DNA from: Glaciimonas sp. PCH181
GTDB lineage: Bacteria; Pseudomonadota; Gammaproteobacteria; Burkholderiales; Burkholderiaceae_D
DNA length: 64,000 bases
Direction: 5' to 3'
Assembly: GCF_003056055.1 (NCBI RefSeq)
Contig: NZ_PYFP01000002.1
Span: forward strand, 372,001-436,000
In this document: positions 36,326 to 45,290 of the stretch, piece by piece
Layout of the letters: every line of letters starts with the position of its first letter
How positions within the stretch are numbered: position 1 is the first letter of the stretch
Program-made: the position numbers and the translations under genes
The notes under the pieces: model-generated
Database searches by the model: none
The model's input: only the letters and a program-made list of their open reading frames with translations
What the model was told of the DNA's origin: nothing

Positions 36326-37894
36326 TCAGCTATTTTCCAATTTTTTAGTCGTCTGCGGCATCTCCACCATGACCGCCTGACCTGGAACTGTGCAACCAGT
36401 CGAACAACATTTTCCCGGTTGTTTATTGGCAGAAATTGCCCGACCCGGCTCTTCCACTAAGCCACGATCTAACAAACGTTCAACCAATTCCACCTTGCTG
36501 CCGATCGGATAATTGCGATAAATTTCCTGCTTCATTGCCGCTGGCGATCCACCGCCGTGCAAGCTGATCACAGAATACCAGCCGCCCTGATACGAGGCGG
36601 TTAAATCCTCGATAAAACGCGCCGTCTGTATCCGCTTTTCATAAGGCACATCTGGATTCGCCCGCAGCACTTCCGACAGAGTCGCCGCAGTCGCCGGATT
36701 ATGGTCCTCGTCCGGTCCTGGCAACGCAACAATCAATCCTCCCGAAACATAGTGCGCGATGCGATGCATATCGTAGATTTGCGTCGATAACAGCAATTTA
36801 CCGATATTAGAAAAGACCGGATCGGGGACAAAGCTGTTCGATCCTTCATCCATTTTGGCGTATACCGATGAGGCCACGCCGCAAGCGTAAAAACCCTCTG
36901 TAATCTTGATCAACTCCACCATTTGTTCGCGCAGATGATTTTCCTTGCCCGGATCAAAACCGTTCGCCTCGCACATTAGCGCCCCTGCGCCTATCAGCAA
37001 ATCGCCAAAACCGGCACGTGCGCCGATGCAGCTGTGCCGATGATGCGTCGCGTAGTTATAGGTCATATAGCCGGAATGCTCCCATTCACCCGCATAGAAC
37101 ACGCGCTCCCAGGGGACGAACACTTTATCGAAAATGACCACGCCCGTAGATTGACCAAACTTATTGCTGAACAACGCCGCTTTCTCACCCGGACGTCCCG
37201 CCGGACGCGCCACAATCGTCAATCCCGGTGCGTCACAAGGAACCGCGCAGCAAACCGCGAACTCCGCATCTTGCTCCGACATATTTCGACAAGGCATGAC
37301 CAGAAACTCATGCATATACGGCGCGCCAGTCACGATGGCTTTGGTGCCCGAAATAAGGATGCCTTTTGCAGTGCGCTCAACAATATGCACGTAGGTATCG
37401 GGATTGGCTTGCTCGTGCGGCTTTTTGCTGCGGTCGCCTTTGGCATCCGTCATCGCGATCCCTAGCGACAGATCGCGATCTTGCACTTCGTGCAGATAAT
37501 TCAGAAAGTTTTGACCGTAAGTCGTACCTTTATCCGCATCGATGCGATGCGTGACTTGGTAGATCGCATTTAACGCATCATGGGCAAGATACCGCTGCGC
37601 GCAGCCGGTTTCCTGACACAGCAGACGCACCGCCTCCAGCTTATTCAACAGGTCGCCGCTGCTGGTATTGATGTGCAGCATGCGATTAATCGTTTTGCCG
37701 GACGTATGCTGTTTAGCTAGCATAATCGGCGCGTACTTTTCTTCCAGGGCATAGTCGTACGTCACGCCAAGCGCGTTGATGCCTGGCAAGAATGCTGGTT
37801 CATCGGCAACCGAATCGACTTTTCGGCCATCGACGTACACCGTTGGCGAGTAACGACGCAGCGACTCGCGATATTCTGCAGAAGACATCAACAT
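36326..37894 (-). CDS. HpaB / 4-hydroxybutyryl-CoA dehydratase-family flavoprotein
   Basis: About 522 residues with the acyl-CoA-dehydrogenase-like fold of 4-hydroxyphenylacetate 3-hydroxylases (HpaB) and 4-hydroxybutyryl-CoA dehydratase (AbfD). Visible blocks are TDAKGDRSKKP, ISGTKAIVTGAPYMHEFLVMP, DKVFVPWERVFYAGEW, HHRHSCIGARAGFGDLLIGA and PEDHNPATA-like sequence. Compared with my memory of AbfD, the CxxxC pair is GCAQRY here and the cysteine after the cluster histidine is Ala, so the 4Fe-4S cluster is probably missing. A C-terminal GKCCSTGC motif is unusual. ATG 37894 was chosen because GGAG lies eight bases upstream and the promoter would start after the other ATGs. It is divergent from a TetR gene. 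Substrate unknown. Confidence 0.75.
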   Translation of the reverse strand: MLMSSAEYRESLRRYSPTVYVDGRKVDSVADEPAFLPGINALGVTYDYALEEKYAPIMLAKQHTSGKTINRMLHINTSSGDLLNKLEAVRLLCQETGCAQRYLAHDALNAIYQVTHRIDADKGTTYGQNFLNYLHEVQDRDLSLGIAMTDAKGDRSKKPHEQANPDTYVHIVERTAKGILISGTKAIVTGAPYMHEFLVMPCRNMSEQDAEFAVCCAVPCDAPGLTIVARPAGRPGEKAALFSNKFGQSTGVVIFDKVFVPWERVFYAGEWEHSGYMTYNYATHHRHSCIGARAGFGDLLIGAGALMCEANGFDPGKENHLREQMVELIKITEGFYACGVASSVYAKMDEGSNSFVPDPVFSNIGKLLLSTQIYDMHRIAHYVSGGLIVALPGPDEDHNPATAATLSEVLRANPDVPYEKRIQTARFIEDLTASYQGGWYSVISLHGGGSPAAMKQEIYRNYPIGSKVELVERLLDRGLVEEPGRAISANKQPGKCCSTGCTVPGQAVMVEMPQTTKKLENS

Positions 37895-37928
37895 AGCTTT
37901 CATCTCCGAATTTTGATTAACGATCATT

Positions 37929-37957
37929 AATATGAACGTTGTTCATTTTAAAGTCAA
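37929..37957 (-). promoter_or_regulatory. Promoter with embedded TetR-type operator
   Basis: ATGAAC-GTT-GTTCAT (37932-37946) is a perfect inverted repeat between the divergent genes. On the minus strand it fills the spacer and -10 of a promoter: TTGACT (37957-37952), 17 bases, CATATT (37934-37929). A TetR dimer here would block the HpaB-family gene, and probably its own gene. Confidence 0.7.
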
Positions 37958-37996
37958 GCATTCACTTTTGAGCAATCTCCATGCTAAACTCGTTCC

Positions 37997-38695
37997 ATGA
38001 ACAAGCAAACAAACTTGAAAACAATACCGGATACAGCTACCGCGCCATCACCCGATGCAGCGCGCACGGATAAGCCCAGCACCGTTCGCTTGCGAGCAGT
38101 CAACGATCTGAAACGCCAGATGATTCTGCAAGCAGCGCGGCGCGTCTTCGAAAAAGACGGTCTGCTAAAAGCGAATGTCCGCGCCATTGCCAGTGAAGCT
38201 GGGTACACCGCTAGCGCTATCTACAATCATTACGAAAACAAGGAAGAAATATATGGCGATCTGCTCCAGCAATCGCTGGAACAACTCAACGCCGCTGTTC
38301 GCGAACATCATAACGATGCCCTTCCTGCAGCAGAACGAATTACACACGACGCGATGGCGTTTTATGACTTTTATTTAAAAAATCCGAGAGAGCTCGATCT
38401 GGGATTTTATTTTTTTCAGGAAATGAAACCGCTCGGACTGACGCCCACACTCAATGAACATCTGAATCAACGTTTGCGTGATGCGCTAGGTGGCGTGGAA
38501 GCCGGATTAAGGGAATGTGGATGTTCCGCAGCTTTAGCGGCAAGAGAAACCACAGCCCTGTTCGGTCATTGCGTCGGTTTATTGCTGTTGACGCATACCG
38601 GACGCATCCGCATGTTCGGTCAGGATGGCCGGGAATTATTTGCGATGTATGTGGATGGACTGATTAGCCGATCATTGCAACAAACCCTGCCTTAA
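37997..38695 (+). CDS. TetR/AcrR family repressor
   Basis: The 232-residue protein has a 35-residue flexible N-terminus, then a TetR HTH (ILQAARRVFEKDGLLKANVRAIASEAGYTASAIYNHYENKEEIY, about residues 42-86) and a helical ligand-binding domain. A perfect inverted repeat in the 69-bp or so divergent intergenic region is its likely operator, so it should control the HpaB-family flavoprotein gene. The ligand may be that enzyme's substrate. It ends at a strong terminator. Confidence 0.92.
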   Translation: MNKQTNLKTIPDTATAPSPDAARTDKPSTVRLRAVNDLKRQMILQAARRVFEKDGLLKANVRAIASEAGYTASAIYNHYENKEEIYGDLLQQSLEQLNAAVREHHNDALPAAERITHDAMAFYDFYLKNPRELDLGFYFFQEMKPLGLTPTLNEHLNQRLRDALGGVEAGLRECGCSAALAARETTALFGHCVGLLLLTHTGRIRMFGQDGRELFAMYVDGLISRSLQQTLP

Positions 38696-38718
38696 ATGCT
38701 GGAGTTTTCCGGCAGAAG

Positions 38719-38750
38719 TAAAAAAGCCAATCTAAAAGATTGGCTTTTTT
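38719..38750. terminator. Terminator between tetR-type gene and rbgA
   Basis: AAAAAAGCCAATC, loop TAAAA, GATTGGCTTTTTT. Runs of A and T on both sides make it bidirectional for the convergent genes. Confidence 0.92.
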
Positions 38751-38783
38751 GTGCAACGGCAATGTCAGCAATTCACCGCTATA

Positions 38784-39749
38784 TCAGGTGTCCGAAACAT
38801 CTCTCGGCGGATTATATAAAAGCTCTTCCGCAGCTGCGGCAGCGATCACATCATCCTTGGCTTGCTGCTTTTCCAGCAATTCTTGCTGATGCTGCGCCAG
38901 GCTTTCTGCACGACTCTGCGGCGTCTCTAATGAAATACGTCCAAGCGCGCCGGTACGAAAATCCTGCAACAACGTGTTTGCGGCCTTTTCCACATCGAAG
39001 CCACTGCCTTTAAGCCGATAACCGCGACGAATGGCGACGCCTTCAACGACATCAACACCGTCCGTAGCTTCCGTAATTTCCATACTGTAGCGAGCAGCAA
39101 CTAATTGCGGATAACGCTGTAGCAATACGTCGGCCAGATACGTCGCCACTTCTTCTTCGATCAAGGCATTCACGCCAACGGCATGGCTGGCGGCCAACAT
39201 CATGCCATCACTCGGCAAGGCAATCTTCGGCCACAACATACCGGGCGTATCGATCAACACCATGTTTTTGTTCATGTATAAACGCTGCTGCACTTTGGTC
39301 ACCGCAGGCTCATCGCCAACGGCAGCGACACGTTTTTTCAGCAAAGCATTCATCAACGTCGATTTACCGACGTTAGGAATACCCATGATCATCATGCGCA
39401 AAGGTTTAAGCGGCGTGCCACGATGCGGTGCCAGCGCTAACGCTAAACCCGGCACTTTGAGAACATCGGACGGCTTTTTGCAGCTCAGCGCAACGGCGTG
39501 AACGCCCTTTTGCGCGTTGTAATAGCTAATCCACGCTTGTGTGGCGACCGGATCGGCGAGATCACTTTTATTCAGAATTTTGAGGCAAGGACGCTGGCGA
39601 AACAGCCGTAATTGCTCGATCATCGGATTGCAGCTGGCCTGCGGAATGCGGGCATCCAGCACTTCGATGATCATATCGACCTTTTCCATGGCTTCCGCCG
39701 CCTTTTTGCGGGCAGCGTTCATGTGGCCGGGGAACCATTGTATGGACAT
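38784..39749 (-). CDS. rbgA: Ribosome biogenesis GTPase YlqF/RbgA
   Basis: The 321-residue protein starts SIQWFPGHMNAARKKAAEAM, the family signature, and has circularly permuted G motifs: NKSDLADP near 58 (G4), SCKK (G5), then GIPNVGKSTLMN near 125 (G1) and DTPGMLWPK near 166 (G3). It assists late 50S subunit assembly. A C-terminal domain of about 100 residues follows. It is a single gene on the minus strand, convergent with the TetR regulator. Confidence 0.93.
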   Translation of the reverse strand: MSIQWFPGHMNAARKKAAEAMEKVDMIIEVLDARIPQASCNPMIEQLRLFRQRPCLKILNKSDLADPVATQAWISYYNAQKGVHAVALSCKKPSDVLKVPGLALALAPHRGTPLKPLRMMIMGIPNVGKSTLMNALLKKRVAAVGDEPAVTKVQQRLYMNKNMVLIDTPGMLWPKIALPSDGMMLAASHAVGVNALIEEEVATYLADVLLQRYPQLVAARYSMEITEATDGVDVVEGVAIRRGYRLKGSGFDVEKAANTLLQDFRTGALGRISLETPQSRAESLAQHQQELLEKQQAKDDVIAAAAAEELLYNPPRDVSDT

Positions 39750-39976
39750 GCGTTTTCTTGTCTGACGAAAATAAACCGCTATTGTACGGACTTACCTGAG
39801 AGTGCTGTCGGACTTAGGGGGAATAGGCCGTAAAAGTCGCTAAAAGTGCCTTATTTCATTGTGTTTTAGTTCAATAGTCGCGCTATTGACACAGAAATGG
39901 CAACAAAAGCCCGCATTTAGCCAGCCTTGCCATCTATTTACGGCAACCCGCAAAAAACTAAAAACGCCTTTTTATT

Positions 39977-40930
39977 TTAGTCCAACGCCGCTAATACTTT
40001 CAAATGCGCCACAACACTGCGGCCTAGCGCCGATAAATGATAGCCGCCTTCCAGACAACTGACGACGCGCCCTTCTGCGTATTGATCGGCTACTTGCATG
40101 ATCTGCTGCGTAATCCATGCATAGTCGGCCTCGACCAATGACATTTGGCCCATTTCATCTTCGCGATGCGCATCAAAACCCGCTGAAATAAAAATCATTT
40201 GCGGTCGATGCGCGTGTAACGCGGGCAACCATTTTTCGATCACAAGCTGACGCACCACATCGCCGCCGGAATAAGCTGGCACGGGGACATTCACGATGTT
40301 TGCGGGGGCATCTTCGGTGCCGCTAAATGGATAAAACGGATGCTGGAAAAAACTGACCATCAAGACCCTCGGCTCTTGCAAGAAGGCTTGCTCGGTCCCG
40401 TTGCCATGATGAACATCAAAATCCACTATCGCCACGCGTTCCAAGCCGCGCACTTCAAGCGCATGGCGAGCAGCAATGGCGACATTATTGAACATGCAAA
40501 ATCCCATCGGGGCGGCATGCGTGGCGTGATGACCGGGTGGCCGTATCGAACAAAATGCGTTCTCCAGCTCGCCATCGATAACAGCATCAGTGGCCGCAAT
40601 CGCCGTGCTGACGGCCTGCAATGCCGCTTGCCAGCTATGTTTATTGAGAAATGTATCGGCATCCAAGGGGTAGTGGAGTTCGCCGCTGTCGGCCAGCGCC
40701 AGCGAATTGGTGCGCACCAATTCAATCGCTTCGGGACTATGCACGCGCCCAATCGCCGTCACCAGCGCGGCTTCATCGATATCCGGCGCTTGCCGATAAT
40801 CGAGCCATTGAGCAATACGGCTTGAAATCAATTGATCTTCAATCGCTTGCAGCCGCTGCGGCGACTCTGGATGCCAGGCACCCATTTCGTGCAATTTGCA
40901 GTCGGGATGGGTATAAAAAGCAGTTGTCAT
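39977..40930 (-). CDS. Histone deacetylase family (class II) amidohydrolase
   Basis: A 317-residue zinc hydrolase with HPESPQRL near 20, RPPGHHATHAAPMGFCMFNNVAIAARHAL near 130-158, DFDVHHGNGTEQAF near 170 (zinc-binding Asp and His) and ISAGFDAHREDEMGQMSL near 250 (second zinc Asp). Bacterial members deacetylate acetylated amines, polyamines or proteins, for example AphA-type acetylpolyamine amidohydrolases. Substrate cannot be assigned. It stands alone on the minus strand, 280 bp upstream of the divergent moxR gene. Confidence 0.92.
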   Translation of the reverse strand: MTTAFYTHPDCKLHEMGAWHPESPQRLQAIEDQLISSRIAQWLDYRQAPDIDEAALVTAIGRVHSPEAIELVRTNSLALADSGELHYPLDADTFLNKHSWQAALQAVSTAIAATDAVIDGELENAFCSIRPPGHHATHAAPMGFCMFNNVAIAARHALEVRGLERVAIVDFDVHHGNGTEQAFLQEPRVLMVSFFQHPFYPFSGTEDAPANIVNVPVPAYSGGDVVRQLVIEKWLPALHAHRPQMIFISAGFDAHREDEMGQMSLVEADYAWITQQIMQVADQYAEGRVVSCLEGGYHLSALGRSVVAHLKVLAALD

Positions 40931-41209
40931 TTTATTTTTCTAAGTATCGAATTGCTCGCTTAAAATCTCCTATTACCGGGTCTAGTGTACCCAAGAAAAT
41001 GCCCGTTGCATGCACGGGGAAACAACAACCTTAATTTATTTATAAGCAGAATTATCTGCCGAGAGTAATCTTGATATTTTCGTTACCGACATTCGTGGTT
41101 GAATTCGCGTTATTCTCAAATACACAATAGCGCTGCGGCGCGCGCTTAGTCGCTTTTACACACGTTTTTACATACCCTTTTTACACCATTCGCACTCACC
41201 GAAAACCCT

Positions 41210-42136
41210 ATGTTCGCAAAAATCCATGCAGTCGCAAAACAAGTTAACCAAATTGTCGTCGGTAAGGATCTGCAAATTCGCCAGGCGCTGGTTTGTCTGC
41301 TGGCTGGCGGCCATTTACTGATTGAAGACGTTCCGGGAGTAGGTAAAACCACGCTGGCACACGCATTGGCAATCTCGCTAGGACTGCGCTTTAACCGCCT
41401 ACAGTTCACCAGCGATTTACTGCCAGCCGATATTGTCGGCATTTCAGTGTTTGATCGTGAGAAAAATAACTTCGTATTCCATCCCGGCCCAGTTTTTACG
41501 CAAGTCTTGCTGGCCGATGAAATCAATCGGGCCACGCCAAAAACCCAATCGGCATTATTAGAAGCGATGGAAGAACGGCAAGTCACGGCAGAAGGACGCA
41601 CGCGCGATCTACCTGAGCCGTTTTTTGTGATTGCGACACAAAATCCATCGCACCAAGTCGGCACTTTTGCGCTGCCGGAGTCGCAACTTGACCGTTTTCT
41701 GATGTGTTTGTCGCTGGGCTATCCGGATGCGGCGGCGGAACGGGCGTTGTTGCTGGGCGAAGACCGGCGCATCTTGCTCAAATCCTTGCAAAAAGTGATG
41801 GAACCGACCGAGTTAATCGATGCACGGCTTAGCTTGCGACAAATTCATACCTCGACTTCATTAATTGATTATGTGCAGGCGTTGGCACAAGCGTCACGTC
41901 AGGATGGCTTGTTTGCCGAGGGCATGAGTCCGCGTGCCGCCATCGCGTTGGTGCAGGCGGCCAGAGCCTGGGCCGCGCTTGAGGGCCGCAATCATGTTAT
42001 TCCAGAAGATATACAGGCGGTGCTGGTGCCGGTCGTAGCGCATCGATTACGCCCGTTAAAATCGCGTAATGGTGCCGGGACCGCCTTGGGAAGTCGCGAT
42101 CTGGTACTGCAATTATTAAAATCCGTACCGGTTTGA
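41210..42136 (+). CDS. MoxR-family AAA+ ATPase
   Basis: The 308-residue ATPase has Walker A DVPGVGKTTLAH near 41, FTSDLLPADIVGISVFD near 69, Walker B LLADEINRATPKTQSALLEAMEE near 105-127 and sensor 1 VIATQNPSHQVGTFALPESQLDRF near 145-168. MoxR proteins act as chaperones for proteins with VWA-like folds and occur with DUF58 genes, as here. It is the first gene of an overlapping operon with DUF58, TgpA and MltB. Confidence 0.93.
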   Translation: MFAKIHAVAKQVNQIVVGKDLQIRQALVCLLAGGHLLIEDVPGVGKTTLAHALAISLGLRFNRLQFTSDLLPADIVGISVFDREKNNFVFHPGPVFTQVLLADEINRATPKTQSALLEAMEERQVTAEGRTRDLPEPFFVIATQNPSHQVGTFALPESQLDRFLMCLSLGYPDAAAERALLLGEDRRILLKSLQKVMEPTELIDARLSLRQIHTSTSLIDYVQALAQASRQDGLFAEGMSPRAAIALVQAARAWAALEGRNHVIPEDIQAVLVPVVAHRLRPLKSRNGAGTALGSRDLVLQLLKSVPV

Positions 42137-42153
42137 CGGCGCCCGGCAAACCT

Positions 42154-43176
42154 ATGCTGAAGATTCTGCAAAATAGATTGAAACGCAATCTCAGGTTACC
42201 GTTTGGCATGAAATTTCCGTTCAGGCCACGCGAGGGAGAACCCGAAATCGGCGAGGTATATCTAGGCCAAAGACGCGTCTACATCATGCCCTCCCGCCCC
42301 GGTTGTGCGTTCCTCGTGATTTTGTTGCTACTGTTCATCGGCGCCATCAATTACAACCTCAGCCTGGGTTTCGCGCTGACTTTTGTACTGGCGGCATGCG
42401 CAGTGATCGATATGCATCTAACTTTCCGGAATATGGCATTTTTACATTTATCCGCAAGTCAAAACTCCCCCGTATTCGCCGGTCAGGAGGCCTTATTCAC
42501 ACTACAAGTGATTAACCGCCGCAAGCATCCACGATATGCAATATGGCTGGGCTTTATCGGCGCCGATTTACCTGTGATGGAGCAGCCGATTGATATCGCC
42601 TCGGCAGCATCTTGTAGCGTTGTATTGAGTACGCCTACGCTGGAACGTGGCTGGCTGGCAGCGCCGCGGGTTCGACTGCAAACCCGTTTTCCATTAGGAC
42701 TTCTGCGCTCCTGGTGTTACTGGCAACCGGACGGCATAGTATTAGTTTATCCGCAACCTGAATCGCATGAATCGTCGCCTGCGCTGCCCATGACAGCACT
42801 TGCAAACACTACCGGCAACGCGACTGCCGGTCACGAAGACTTCGCCGGCGTGCGGGCCTACCAAGCCGGAGACTCTCTTAAACACTTGGCATGGCGCCAG
42901 ATTGCCAAACTCAATAGCGATGGCGAAACCAGTTTGATTACGAAACATTTTGAGGGAGGCGCCGCCAGCGACTTAGTCATCGATTATGCAATACTGCCCC
43001 ACGTAATGGACGTAGAAACCAAGCTATCGCGCATGACGCGTTGGATACTAGAGGCAGAAACCCTGGGATTGCCGTATGCATTCCGCATCGGCCGCATCGA
43101 TTACCCGACAGCAATTGGCGCAGCGCATCAGCAAGCGTGTTTGCAAGCGCTGGCTTTGTATGAGGGCAGCCTATGA
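42154..43176 (+). CDS. DUF58 membrane-anchored protein
   Basis: About 340 residues: two membrane segments close together (about residues 49-85), then an extracytoplasmic or cytoplasmic DUF58 domain with HEDFAGVRAYQAGDSLKHLAWRQIAK near 230-255, the family hallmark, and a VWA-like end. It is the usual partner of MoxR ATPases. A TTG at 42133 overlapping the moxR stop could extend the protein by seven residues; neither start has a strong ribosome site. Its stop overlaps the next start by four bases. Confidence 0.88.
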   Translation: MLKILQNRLKRNLRLPFGMKFPFRPREGEPEIGEVYLGQRRVYIMPSRPGCAFLVILLLLFIGAINYNLSLGFALTFVLAACAVIDMHLTFRNMAFLHLSASQNSPVFAGQEALFTLQVINRRKHPRYAIWLGFIGADLPVMEQPIDIASAASCSVVLSTPTLERGWLAAPRVRLQTRFPLGLLRSWCYWQPDGIVLVYPQPESHESSPALPMTALANTTGNATAGHEDFAGVRAYQAGDSLKHLAWRQIAKLNSDGETSLITKHFEGGAASDLVIDYAILPHVMDVETKLSRMTRWILEAETLGLPYAFRIGRIDYPTAIGAAHQQACLQALALYEGSL

Positions 43177-45290
43177 GCGGCACAGAAAGCAACGCGCAAA
43201 AAGCTTCACCTTCAGTGGCCGTAGGCGTCAAAACAGACTCTTGGTTCAATGCCCTGCCACGAGACAAAAGCGATACTTTATTGCTGCTGTTTGCGTGCAT
43301 CATGGTGTTATTGCCGCATATTGAGCATTTACCTGCCTGGACCTCATTCACCTGCGCGATGATCGTATTCTGGCGCGGGGCGATTACCTGGAGCGGCAGT
43401 CGATTACCGCCGTTAGGTTTATTGTTGTTTGTAGCGACGCTGACCATGCTGGGCGTCTATGCCACCGCGCATACATTGCTAGGGCGTGAAGCGGGCGTCA
43501 CCATGTTGGTCTTATTGCTGACACTGAAATTATTAGAGATGCGGGCGCGGCGAGACGTATTTGTGGTGCTATTTCTGAGCTTTTTTTTAATCCTCACGAC
43601 GTTCTTTTATTCGCAATCGATTGCCACGGCAATCATGATCGTGGCGACCCTGATCGTGCTGCTCACCGCGCAACTCTCCTTCCAATTTAGCGGTGCGATA
43701 CCGCCGATAGGACAAAGATTGCGCATGGGCGCTTTTATTCTGGCGCTGGCGATACCGCTGACGGTAGTTTTATTCGTATTGTTTCCGCGCATTCAAGGGC
43801 CGCTTTGGGGTATGCCCGGCGACACATTTAGCGGGCGATCCGGTATGTCTGACAGCATGGCACCGGGCACGATTTCGCAACTTGCGCTGTCGGATGATAT
43901 TGCCTTCCGCATCAAATTTATTGACCCTGCGCCCGCCTCGGCTCTACGTTACTGGCGCGGCGCAGTATTAACCAATTTCGATGGCCGCACCTGGACCCGC
44001 CAGGGCACCGCGACCAGTTTCGCAAATAGTAATAACGCGTCAATGGTGGAGAATACCAGCGCGCCGTCCGGCACCAATATCCGCCAACAAATCACCATGG
44101 AAGCGAGTGGGCAACGATGGCTATTTGCATTAGAAACTCCGCAAATAGCACCAATACTAACGACCAATCCAGCCAGCCGAAGCCACATTAACAGCGATGG
44201 CGAAGTCCTGTCCGATCGGCCCATCAGCGACCGAATTCGCTACGATATAACCTCTACTATTGGCTTGCGCAAACCGACTATAGAAGCCGCATCGGTATTG
44301 CAACAAGCGCTGAATCTCCCGGCTGGCTTTAATCCGCAAACAGTTGCGTTCGCCGCTAAATTGCGGTCCGAAGCGGTGACCGACTCTAATATCGTCAACG
44401 CCGTGCTGAGCCTTTTCCACAATGAGAATTTTAGTTATACGCTGCAACCGCCATTACTTGGCAAAAATGGCGTAGACGACTTTTTGTTTTCCACTCGCGC
44501 CGGATTTTGCGAGCACTATGCAGGTGCGTTCGTGGTGCTGATGCGGGCCGCACATATTCCGGCACGCGTCGTCACCGGCTATCAGGGTGGCGAAATTAAC
44601 CCGGTTGATAATTTTATGACGGTACGCCAATCGGATGCCCATGCATGGGCTGAAGTCTGGTTGCCTGGTCGCGGCTGGGTTCGCGTCGACCCAACCGCCG
44701 CTGTCGCGCCTGAACGCATCCAAAGATCATTGAATCAAGTCTTGCCACGCAGCTTTTTTGGCGGCTTGATTAATATCGGTGTCGCACAGAATAATTGGTG
44801 GAACAAACTAAGCGTCGTCCGCCAAAACTGGGATGCGATCAGCAACAGTTGGAATCAATGGGTATTGAATTACACCCCTGAACGACAAAAAAGTTTATTG
44901 CAGTCTTTTGGCATCGATCAACTTGATTGGCGCATGATGGTGGGATTGATGTTCGGCATCGGCGCCCTTGTTGTAGCGCTCGTAACGCTGCCATTGCTGC
45001 TCGTTCGGAACAAAATTGCGCCACTTGATAAGGTATACTCGGCATTCTGCAAACGAATGGCGAAGCTCAATATGACCAGACAGCTTCATGAAGGGGCAAC
45101 AGCGTATCGTCAGCGACTATGCGCGACTGAGTCTCCGCTCACGCCACAGGCAAAAAATGCTGCCGCAATGTTTTTGCAGTCTTACGAAACATTCCGCTAT
45201 AGCGCAAATGATGGCCCCGACACAGTTTCGCTAACGTCATTAAAAAGCCAACTCAAAAAACTCAAACCTTTGCTATCCCAATGCCGATAA
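43173..45290 (+). CDS. tgpA: Transglutaminase-like membrane protein (TgpA, DUF3488)
   Basis: A 705-residue inner-membrane protein. Residues 40-220 hold about six to seven membrane segments (DUF3488). A periplasmic transglutaminase-like domain follows, with catalytic Cys in FCEHYAGAFVVLMRAA near 446, His in SDAHAWAEVWLPGRGW near 490 and Asp in VDPTAA near 507. A further membrane segment lies near 600 with a C-terminal helical tail. TgpA is essential in Pseudomonas aeruginosa and its substrate is not settled. It overlaps DUF58 by four and mltB by ten bases. Confidence 0.92.
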   Translation: MSGTESNAQKASPSVAVGVKTDSWFNALPRDKSDTLLLLFACIMVLLPHIEHLPAWTSFTCAMIVFWRGAITWSGSRLPPLGLLLFVATLTMLGVYATAHTLLGREAGVTMLVLLLTLKLLEMRARRDVFVVLFLSFFLILTTFFYSQSIATAIMIVATLIVLLTAQLSFQFSGAIPPIGQRLRMGAFILALAIPLTVVLFVLFPRIQGPLWGMPGDTFSGRSGMSDSMAPGTISQLALSDDIAFRIKFIDPAPASALRYWRGAVLTNFDGRTWTRQGTATSFANSNNASMVENTSAPSGTNIRQQITMEASGQRWLFALETPQIAPILTTNPASRSHINSDGEVLSDRPISDRIRYDITSTIGLRKPTIEAASVLQQALNLPAGFNPQTVAFAAKLRSEAVTDSNIVNAVLSLFHNENFSYTLQPPLLGKNGVDDFLFSTRAGFCEHYAGAFVVLMRAAHIPARVVTGYQGGEINPVDNFMTVRQSDAHAWAEVWLPGRGWVRVDPTAAVAPERIQRSLNQVLPRSFFGGLINIGVAQNNWWNKLSVVRQNWDAISNSWNQWVLNYTPERQKSLLQSFGIDQLDWRMMVGLMFGIGALVVALVTLPLLLVRNKIAPLDKVYSAFCKRMAKLNMTRQLHEGATAYRQRLCATESPLTPQAKNAAAMFLQSYETFRYSANDGPDTVSLTSLKSQLKKLKPLLSQCR

